Shown in pieces: positions 58,901 through 64,000 of a stretch of DNA of 64,000 nt. Below the pieces are notes generated by a model. The model was not told the DNA's origin. It did not search any database and saw only the letters and a program-made list of their open reading frames with translations. The stretch comes from an uncultured Flavobacteriaceae bacterium (GTDB lineage Bacteria > Bacteroidota > Bacteroidia > Flavobacteriales > Flavobacteriaceae). Position numbers and translations under genes: made by a program. The DNA lies in contig CANMSA010000003.1 in NCBI GenBank assembly GCA_947500385.1, positions 367,303-431,302 of the forward strand. Reading direction: 5' to 3'. Positions within the stretch are counted from its first letter, which is position 1; each line of letters starts with the position of its first letter.

Positions 58901-59030
58901 AAAGTTAGGCAAGATAGTGATTGCCATTTCCCATGATGACTTTTACTTCGATGTCGCAGATAAAATCGTGAACATGCGGGAAGGAAAGTTGAGTATTGCC
59001 GAAACGACGGCAGTGGTCGAGCATTACTAG
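55959..59030 (+). CDS. Fusion of S12-type serine peptidase (ClbP/ZmaM-like) and cyclic-peptide-type ABC exporter
   Basis: This is a 1023-residue inner-membrane protein. Residues 1-26 form a signal/anchor helix. Residues ~30-365 are a penicillin-binding-protein-like serine hydrolase with S88-C-S-K91, Y182-A-T in place of Y-x-N, and H318-T-G. About three transmembrane helices follow (~379-407, 423-446, 459-484). Then comes an ABC half-transporter with further helices from ~497 and a nucleotide-binding domain: Walker A GGNGSGKTT ~844, signature LSSGQ ~935, Walker B IYLFDE ~954, H-loop histidine ~993. Peptidase, three helices and ABC exporter is the arrangement described for D-asparaginyl peptidases that activate NRPS prodrugs during export (ZmaM type; ClbP and XcnG lack the ABC part). 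The inferred role is to export the peptide and cut an acyl-D-Asn leader in the periplasm. Cyclisation like SurE is an alternative. Confidence 0.88.
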   Translation: MFKVRKQAALLWGIVVLLLNVAVVAQETNPELYEKIDSRVAALMKQGDIPGLTLVMLSEGKTNIKTFGYADLETLEKVNEKTLFELASCSKAFTALAVEELIQHGKIDPEASVNRYLNDFNVTYEGKKVEVKVKHLLYHTSGIPWNTIAKIPESTADDALVKTVAVLNGQALDELPGTTYQYATINYDVLARIVEKVTGKAFEEYMRGRVFQPLGLSNTTIGRPMDSLPLAVGHKISFFKPRPYDAPRYYGNNAAGYVFSNGKDMARWLKLQLGLAPSQLKSAIDGTHQRDRTVPPHGLSSYAKGWDISLSGNNEISHTGVNPNFTSHVILRPEENVAIAVLANSNSTYTPIIANQAMGLVLGEKIEEDVTSGDNNDGFFSMLAIAMGIFITTVIAYLIWVAIGIFRKKRTLVKIKLVTVKRLLVPFAMVLPFLFGLYILPEATVGFNWESILVWTPGSSLILVKLLLGAIAMGFLANTVGLLFPEKDFYKKQLPKILLFSILSGLSNVLVIIMITSALNSPMELRYTVFYYSLVLLVYLLGRRFVQVRLTKIAVSLVYDMRMKVLSKVLQTSYQKLENMENGRVFTVINDDSNYIGRSAGIFVNLVTSLITIVGTFVYLFSISAWATSLVITMMISLTALYNFVGKSAHKYFEAARDEQNTFMGLINGLVDGLKEISQNRKKKEEYKDDLSESALRYKEKNTIADVKFINGFMVGESLLLILLGIVSMGLSRLFPGISFYTLMSFVIVLLYLIGPINSVLSTIPEVMRVKVSWDRMQKFLAEIPADMGPKALVAKEEYTNKVQTLRVEDVVFTYDATNTDHGTFGIGPINFEVNQGEVLFITGGNGSGKTTLAKILTGLYKPNKGGILINGKRVSNIELSEFFSTVFNPPYLFKKLYGIDTTEKEVEIAEILNVLRLQDKVEITENEFSTLDLSSGQRKRLGLLKCYLEDSPIYLFDEWAADQDPEFRYFFYRTLIPQMKKLGKIVIAISHDDFYFDVADKIVNMREGKLSIAETTAVVEHY

Positions 59031-59073
59031 GGCCGGCCAAAGAGTATAGATACACTTTTAAACCTCATTAGCA

Positions 59074-59805
59074 ATGAATACAAAAATTTTCTGCCTACCC
59101 TATGCCGGGGGATCGGCAACGATATATAGGGGCTGGCATAACTATTTAGACCCATCGATAAAGCTCATACCTATAGAATTGTCCGGCCGCGGTGAAAGAA
59201 TCGCCGAACCCTTGTACGACACTTTGGACATGGCGTTAGATGATGTCCTTTCCATTATAAGGGAGGATATAGACACCGCCCCATATGCCTTGTTCGGTCA
59301 TAGTATGGGAGCAATGTTATCATATGAACTGGCACAAAGAATCGTTCAGGAAGGACTGCCAAAACCGCAACACTTGTTTTTTTCGGGGAGGGGAGTGCCA
59401 GATGTAACGCCTATTAAGAAAAAAAAATACCATTTAATGGATGATAAGGAATTTGAAAAAGAGCTAATGCTATTGGGCGGCACACCCGTTGAAATATTTG
59501 AGAATAGAGAATTACGACACTTATTTTTTCCCTTATTGCGAAGCGATTTTAATCTATCGGGAACCGATTTAAGCAAACGCAAAGTAACTCCCTTTGATTG
59601 TGACCTGTCTATTTTGGTTGGAAAAGAGGAAAAACTGTCCGCGAAGAGAATTACGGGCTGGAAAAGACATACCAAGGGAATTTGCAATGTACATTTTTTA
59701 ACTGGCGGACATTTTTTCTTAAAACACGAACAGAAGACGATTGCGGATATTATTAATCAAAGACTTGCAAAAACAGCAAAAGAGAGGCACCCAATTACCT
59801 ACTAG
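59074..59805 (+). CDS. Type II thioesterase (NRPS proofreading)
   Basis: This is an alpha/beta-hydrolase of 243 residues in the GrsT/SrfAD family. It frees carrier-protein arms blocked by acetyl or wrong aminoacyl groups. It begins with the family's FCLPYAGGSA and has PIELSGRGER, the nucleophile S77 in GHSMGA and H213 in TGGHFFL. Where the catalytic Asp usually sits after strand six, the sequence shows G-K-E-E (Glu185/186), so the acid may be Glu or lie elsewhere. It stands 43 bp after the exporter gene and 21 bp before the next gene, in the accessory part of the operon. Confidence 0.93.
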   Translation: MNTKIFCLPYAGGSATIYRGWHNYLDPSIKLIPIELSGRGERIAEPLYDTLDMALDDVLSIIREDIDTAPYALFGHSMGAMLSYELAQRIVQEGLPKPQHLFFSGRGVPDVTPIKKKKYHLMDDKEFEKELMLLGGTPVEIFENRELRHLFFPLLRSDFNLSGTDLSKRKVTPFDCDLSILVGKEEKLSAKRITGWKRHTKGICNVHFLTGGHFFLKHEQKTIADIINQRLAKTAKERHPITY

Positions 59806-59826
59806 AACCTAAAAAAAAAAGGAATT

Positions 59827-60996
59827 ATGAATAGCATCGACATTTTTAAACCATATATCAACAAGGGATTGAGCAAAGGAACCGAAGGAAAGCCGAGAAG
59901 CGAACAAGGGCCAAAAAAAAATGTTTATAAACTTTCCTCCAATGAAAATCTGCTGGGTCCGTCGCCCAAAGCCATTGATGCGATAGCCTCTAATATGCAC
60001 GAACTAAGTGAATATCCCGATAAAACAAGCCATCGTTTGAGATTGGCACTTAGCAAGACCTATGAAGAAAGGTTGGAACCAGAAAATTTCTTCTGCTGCA
60101 ATAGTGGAACAGGGATTCTTGAACTTATCATAACAGCATTTTTGGATGCCGGTACCGAATGTATCTATTCAGGAGCTACTTTTGAACCCTTCTGCTTGTT
60201 TCCCAATAAAGTTGGGGCCCAAGCGATTAATGTCCCGCTTCAGGGTCCCGACTTTAAGTTGAACGTGAATGGGATTTTACAGGCGGTCAATAGTAGAACC
60301 AGGATAGTTTGGTTATGCACCCCCAACAATCCAACGGGGTCATATATTCCCAAAAGAGATTTGGATTATCTGATAAATCGTTTACCGGAACATGTTGTAA
60401 TGGTGTGCGACGAGGTATATCACCACTTTGCCGATGCAGAAGACTATACCACAGCACTTCCTTATGTCGAGGAAGGAAAAAAAGTGATTGGCGTAAACAG
60501 TTTTTCAAAAGTCTATGGTTTGGCAGGGATGCGTGTTGGGTATGGCTATACAACACCCGAACTATCAGAGTATCTGAACAAGGCCATTCGACCATTTTTA
60601 ATAAATACCCTTACGCTCGAGGCTGCCATCGCGGCTTTGGGTGATATTGATTTTGTTGCTAAAACGGTACGTACGGTTTCAGAAGGAAAAAAATATTTGT
60701 ATGATAAACTTTCCAAGATGCAGATTACCTTTTGGAAAAGTCAAACCAACTTTGTGCTACTCAAGCTACCCATGAACAATATAGCGTTCGAAGAAAAAAT
60801 GCTTCAAGAAGGCATCATGGTGCGGCCCATTCATAGTTTCGAAACCGATGATTACGTTAGGGTTACTGTCGGTACAAGAGATAGTAACCGCGCTTTTATA
60901 AGAGGTTTAAAGAATGTACTGGGACCTCTTTGCGAAAACTGCGAAAACTGCAAATGCAATTCTGAGACCGCTACAGCACCGCTCTTAGGTGCCTAA
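59827..60996 (+). CDS. HisC-like class I/II PLP-dependent aminotransferase with Cys-rich tail
   Basis: This 389-residue aminotransferase resembles histidinol-phosphate aminotransferases. It has N-S-G-T-G for the phosphate site, CTPNNPTGSYIP, CDEVYHHF, the cofactor lysine K228 in SFSKVYG and the arginine in GMRVGYGY. HisC relatives often act on aromatic 2-oxo acids, so it may interconvert tyrosine and 4-hydroxyphenylpyruvate, aminate hydroxyphenylglyoxylate, or make another precursor of the peptide. The exact substrate is not readable. The last ~25 residues are unusual: L-C-E-N-C-E-N-C-K-C, encoded by a 9-bp tandem repeat at 60931-60948, beyond the normal end of the fold. A purine-rich AAAAAGGAATT precedes the ATG and could serve as a ribosome site. 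Confidence 0.88.
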   Translation: MNSIDIFKPYINKGLSKGTEGKPRSEQGPKKNVYKLSSNENLLGPSPKAIDAIASNMHELSEYPDKTSHRLRLALSKTYEERLEPENFFCCNSGTGILELIITAFLDAGTECIYSGATFEPFCLFPNKVGAQAINVPLQGPDFKLNVNGILQAVNSRTRIVWLCTPNNPTGSYIPKRDLDYLINRLPEHVVMVCDEVYHHFADAEDYTTALPYVEEGKKVIGVNSFSKVYGLAGMRVGYGYTTPELSEYLNKAIRPFLINTLTLEAAIAALGDIDFVAKTVRTVSEGKKYLYDKLSKMQITFWKSQTNFVLLKLPMNNIAFEEKMLQEGIMVRPIHSFETDDYVRVTVGTRDSNRAFIRGLKNVLGPLCENCENCKCNSETATAPLLGA

Positions 60997-61064
60997 ATTG
61001 TAGTAATGAACCCAAACACTACCAGTTTTATACAGAATACCAAAGAACACTAATTATTGGCATC

Positions 61065-61757
61065 ATGACGAAAATATTTTATAGCTATATATCAAAAAAA
61101 GATCATTATCGGTTGTTACACGATTTTTTGCCGTGCTTCTCAACGGACATGCAGACAGCTATTTTGAAGTTCCGGCGATGGGAAGATGTACAACTATCCC
61201 TTCTGGGTAAACTTTTATTAAGATATGGGCTCGAAGAAATGGGGGTTCGGTTTTCTGAGAAAAAACTATACTATAATGCCCATAATAAGCCATATTTAAA
61301 TGGTGAAAACACAAAATTCAACATTTCCCATTCAGGGGAAATGGTCGTTTGTGCGATTACTAATTCTTGTGAAATCGGAATTGATATCGAGGTTTTGAAC
61401 GATATAGATTTTTATATTTTCAGACCTCAAATGCTTCGTAATGAATGGAAACGTATTTTTTTTGCCGAGGATTTGAAAACAGCATTCTTTGACTATTGGA
61501 CTCAAAAAGAAGCGGTAATGAAAGCGCATGGGATGGGGCTTTCTATTCCATTGAAGTCTTTTGAGGTAACCGACTTGCACAGTGTCATTCATACTAAAGA
61601 GTTTTTTCTGAAGGAAATAAAACTGGATTATGATTACAAATGCTATCTGGCATTTACCGATCATGTGCAAATGGACACTATTGAATCCGTGAGAATTGAT
61701 TTCTCTTCGTTTCTACCGATAGTCGAAAATTCCTTGGATTCATTGGTTATGTCTTAA
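61065..61757 (+). CDS. Sfp-type 4'-phosphopantetheinyl transferase
   Basis: This 230-residue enzyme moves phosphopantetheine from coenzyme A to the serine of each carrier domain, which is required to activate the 13 or more carrier domains of this line. Motifs are NKPYL (74-78), FNISHSG (85-91), magnesium-binding GIDIE (105-109), and WTQKEAVMKAHGMGL (145-159) with the catalytic Glu and Lys. The length matches Sfp. It sits 68 bp after the aminotransferase on the same strand, in line with being part of the cluster. Confidence 0.95.
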   Translation: MTKIFYSYISKKDHYRLLHDFLPCFSTDMQTAILKFRRWEDVQLSLLGKLLLRYGLEEMGVRFSEKKLYYNAHNKPYLNGENTKFNISHSGEMVVCAITNSCEIGIDIEVLNDIDFYIFRPQMLRNEWKRIFFAEDLKTAFFDYWTQKEAVMKAHGMGLSIPLKSFEVTDLHSVIHTKEFFLKEIKLDYDYKCYLAFTDHVQMDTIESVRIDFSSFLPIVENSLDSLVMS

Positions 61758-61880
61758 AAGAGCCCTACCAATTCTGTACCCTAAAACAATTTTTTGTTGG
61801 CGCCCGGAACATAGGTGGTCATTACAACAGTTTATGACCAATACCCCTTGACTAGTATAAACAATTTTAAAAAATACGAT

Positions 61881-62714
61881 ATGTTAAATGAAGAAGCCAA
61901 AGACATTGTTGATGTAACGATAGTGTTGAATATTTGGAAACGCAAGTACCTAGAAAAGCAGCTTAAAGCACTTGAAGGCCAAACAGTTATACCTAAGGAG
62001 ATATGGGTCATACATTACGAAGAACATGTTCAAGTTAAGGACCTGGTAGCAATGTTTTCCGATAAATTCCCTTCAATTACCATCATTGAATCAACTAAGA
62101 ACCTCAAATATTTTGGAAGGTTTTCGATTGCTGTCAATATTGAGACCGAATTTACATGGGTTCTTGATGACGATGTCATTCCTGGTACCAGGTGGTTGGC
62201 CAATTGCTGCTATAAATGTAGTACTCTAAATGCAATCATTACATGTACGGGTAGGATTATTCCAAAAGACGATTTTCAACCTGAAAATCCTCGAAATTTT
62301 AACCCCGACTACTTTATCGGGGACATTTTACAGCATAAAGAAGATATGTGCTATCTAACAAAAGACCAAGTGGTCGACTACGCTTGTCAGAGTTATTTTT
62401 TCAAGACCGCTTGGCTGCGCGCCTTCTGGTCCATTTGGCCCACCACCTTTGCGTGCGGTGAAGACATACATTTATGTGCATCCTGCAAGTCTCAACTGAA
62501 CATCGATACCGTGGTATTGGCACAACCGGATATCCGAAATTCAGGAAACATTTCTAAAAGATATGGTGCTGACGACTTCGCGACTTGGAAAAAAACCGAC
62601 TTTTTAAGCACAAGGGAAAAGGTAATTCGTTACCATATGGAGCAATATAACTGGAAACCCTTGGAGTGGCAGGCCACATCTAAGGAAACTGTCGCACTTG
62701 TACATACCGATTAA
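61881..62714 (+). CDS. GT2-like (GT-A fold) glycosyltransferase
   Basis: The protein starts with a GT-A-like beta strand (VTIVLNIWKR) and continues with a helix ending in LEGQ. It has an Asp-rich nucleotide-sugar site W-V-L-D-D-D at about residues 93-98 of this start, and GEDIHLCAS further on, which resembles the acidic E-D region of GT2 enzymes. The acceptor is unknown. Its place at the end of the NRPS operon, after the phosphopantetheinyl transferase, suggests peptide decoration, but a cell-surface glycan role is possible. A longer form from GTG at 61815 adds 22 residues. The ATG at 61881 is preferred because it is a standard codon just before the conserved fold. Confidence 0.7.
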   Translation: MLNEEAKDIVDVTIVLNIWKRKYLEKQLKALEGQTVIPKEIWVIHYEEHVQVKDLVAMFSDKFPSITIIESTKNLKYFGRFSIAVNIETEFTWVLDDDVIPGTRWLANCCYKCSTLNAIITCTGRIIPKDDFQPENPRNFNPDYFIGDILQHKEDMCYLTKDQVVDYACQSYFFKTAWLRAFWSIWPTTFACGEDIHLCASCKSQLNIDTVVLAQPDIRNSGNISKRYGADDFATWKKTDFLSTREKVIRYHMEQYNWKPLEWQATSKETVALVHTD

Positions 62715-62844
62715 TGCGACGCTAACCTCCGATGAACGGGTCTTGGCTGAAGTTTGATTAAAACCAATAGGGTATGTCGGTGCTGTCTTCCATATTTTTC
62801 CAATACGCCCCTTTAATAGCTTTTAACGTTTTAAAATACTTCTT

Positions 62845-63903
62845 ATGAACAAAAATATTCCGCATAAAAAACATAAAATTTCGCTCTGTACCACTTGCAT
62901 GGGAAGGTTACACCACTTGAAGGAAACCTTGCCCGCCAACATTCGTAACAGCGTTGCGTATGGGGCGATTGAATTTGTATTGCTGAACTACAACAGCAAT
63001 GATGGTATGGATCAATGGGTAGCCAAAGAAATGAAAGAACATATTGAAAATGGCTTTCTGGTATATTTAAAAACCAGCGAGCCCAAATATTGGCATGCGG
63101 CCCATGCGAAAAACATCGTTACGAAGTATGCGACCGGGGAAATAGTGGTGAATGTTGATTCTGATTGCTTCGTTCTTGAAGGATATGTCGAGTACATCAA
63201 TGCGTTGTTCAATAAGGAAACGAATATGTTCCTAACCGGGCGAACGCCCATGGCACCTGCCGATGCCGTAGGAAGGGTATGTGTGTTGAAATCTGATTTT
63301 TTAAGGGTAAATGGATATGATGAGAACCTTGATGGGTACGGGTTCGAAGATACCGATTTGTACTCCAGACTAAGGGAAATAGGGATAGAAGAAAAAGATA
63401 TTGATCTCAAATTTATGGCATCTATCGATCATGGTCATGCCGATAGAATACAAAACACAAACCTGTTAGATCATATAGAATTGATACTTACCCACGATGC
63501 CAGAACCGAATTTAAAGCATTGATCGTAAAAAAGGACGGAAGTTTTGAACACTTTGTATTGCTGCCCAATGTTTCTGGCCTTAGGAGTAACGGGGAGCTC
63601 CAAATAGATGAAAGCCAAACTCAAATCGGCCGTTGGAGCCGCATAGGGAACCAAATGTTTTTCCAAACAAAAGAACCTTCGGAAAGCACCTTTGTAATAG
63701 TAGAAAATGGCCCGAGATTCAGAATGAACGATATGTTGTATTCAAAGGTTGAGGGGGCTGATCAAATTCCAATGTTTTATGGGTATGCGATGCTTACCAA
63801 TCAGCGAATATATACAAAGAACAAAGAGCAAGGAGTAGACAGCATCAACCGTAATGGCTTTGGGAAGGGAGCCTTAATGGTGAATTTTGAAATGGAAGCA
63901 TAG
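62845..63903 (+). CDS. GT-A glycosyltransferase (GT2 / galactosyltransferase C-terminal type) with extra C-terminal domain
   Basis: This 352-residue protein has an N-terminal GT-A core. It opens with ISLCTTCMGRLHHLKETL, carries the D-S-D metal site at 105-107 (VNVDSDCF) and has GYGFEDTDL at 164-172. That last motif is typical of the galactosyltransferase/GalNAc-transferase C-terminal motif that holds the catalytic base. Residues after ~220 form an extra segment of about 130 residues that I do not recognise; it is beta-rich by eye and could bind a carbohydrate. The gene follows a 130-bp gap with no clear structure and precedes the terminator at the end of the window. It may act with the preceding transferase on the peptide or on another glycan. 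Confidence 0.8.
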   Translation: MNKNIPHKKHKISLCTTCMGRLHHLKETLPANIRNSVAYGAIEFVLLNYNSNDGMDQWVAKEMKEHIENGFLVYLKTSEPKYWHAAHAKNIVTKYATGEIVVNVDSDCFVLEGYVEYINALFNKETNMFLTGRTPMAPADAVGRVCVLKSDFLRVNGYDENLDGYGFEDTDLYSRLREIGIEEKDIDLKFMASIDHGHADRIQNTNLLDHIELILTHDARTEFKALIVKKDGSFEHFVLLPNVSGLRSNGELQIDESQTQIGRWSRIGNQMFFQTKEPSESTFVIVENGPRFRMNDMLYSKVEGADQIPMFYGYAMLTNQRIYTKNKEQGVDSINRNGFGKGALMVNFEMEA

Positions 63904-63968
63904 CCACTCAACAATCAAAGGAGTGAGTCGTCCTAAAATAGGTTGACAGTTTTTAAAGAATTAAGATT

Positions 63969-63999
63969 AAACCTTAGAAGCTAGCTTCTAAGGTTTTTT
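63969..63999 (+). terminator. Rho-independent terminator at end of operon
   Basis: A perfect palindrome (arms 63969-63982 and 63983-63996) folds as a hairpin of about 12 base pairs with a CTAG loop (core CCTTAGAAG/CTTCTAAGG). Six T residues at 63994-63999 follow on the plus strand. It lies 66 bp after the last glycosyltransferase gene, so it probably ends the cluster transcript. Confidence 0.85.
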
Positions 64000-64000
64000 G

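Noticed and set aside
1..64000. CRISPR arrays, tRNA/rRNA genes, insertion sequences, MbtH-like gene, transcription regulators
   Set aside because: Scanned by eye and none found. Repeated DNA is explained by homologous NRPS domains.

Overview
The window is one continuous, all-plus-strand nonribosomal peptide synthetase (NRPS) gene cluster. It enters already inside the first synthetase and ends just after a rho-independent terminator. The host looks like a member of the Bacteroidota, most likely Flavobacteriia. The reasons are the fused DAHP synthase/chorismate mutase typical of that phylum, the near absence of Shine-Dalgarno sequences with A/T-rich leaders instead, and the codon use. I have no 16S rRNA or other taxonomic marker to confirm this.

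Layout. Positions 2-6283 hold the 3' part of NRPS 1 (A-T-E-C-A-T). Positions 6337-7434 encode the DAHP synthase/chorismate mutase. NRPS 2 (7723-18786; dock-C-A-T-E-C-A-T-C-A-T) and the 7226-residue NRPS 3 (18788-40468; six modules, two with epimerases) follow. At 40473-44503 come an HpgT-like aminotransferase, a 4-hydroxymandelate synthase and a GlcD-type FAD oxidase. NRPS 4 (44597-51841; dock-C-A-T-C-A-T-TE) ends the assembly line. Then come a CmlA-like diiron beta-hydroxylase, prephenate dehydrogenase, a GT1 glycosyltransferase, an S12-peptidase/ABC-exporter fusion, a type II thioesterase, a HisC-like aminotransferase, an Sfp-type phosphopantetheinyl transferase and two GT-A glycosyltransferases.

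How it works together. DAHP synthase/chorismate mutase, prephenate dehydrogenase, hydroxymandelate synthase, the FAD oxidase and the aminotransferase together form a dedicated route from central metabolism to 4-hydroxyphenylglycine (Hpg). Four of the 13 adenylation domains in view carry an Hpg-like pocket. Reading the ten-residue A-domain codes by eye and assuming colinearity, the visible part of the peptide is: D-(Ser-like), Hpg, D-Hpg, Asn, Ser, X, Phe-like, D-(Orn/Lys-like), Tyr/Phe-like, D-Hpg, Hpg, Tyr/Phe-like, Asn, then thioesterase release. Residue order and D/L pattern resemble the core of the lipid II-binding ramoplanin/enduracidin peptides of actinomycetes. Those clusters also carry an Hpg pathway, and ramoplanin carries a CmlA-like Asn hydroxylase and sugars. 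The peptidase-exporter fusion has the architecture of ClbP/ZmaM-type prodrug-activating D-Asn peptidases, which suggests an acyl-D-Asn leader removed on export.

The most unusual points are: the FAD oxidase standing in for the usual FMN-dependent hydroxymandelate oxidase; a virtually identical 1.59-kb GC-rich Hpg A-domain present in both NRPS 1 and NRPS 2 (a recent natural domain swap); and the peptidase-exporter fusion. No tRNA, rRNA, CRISPR array, insertion sequence, MbtH-like gene or transcriptional regulator was seen.
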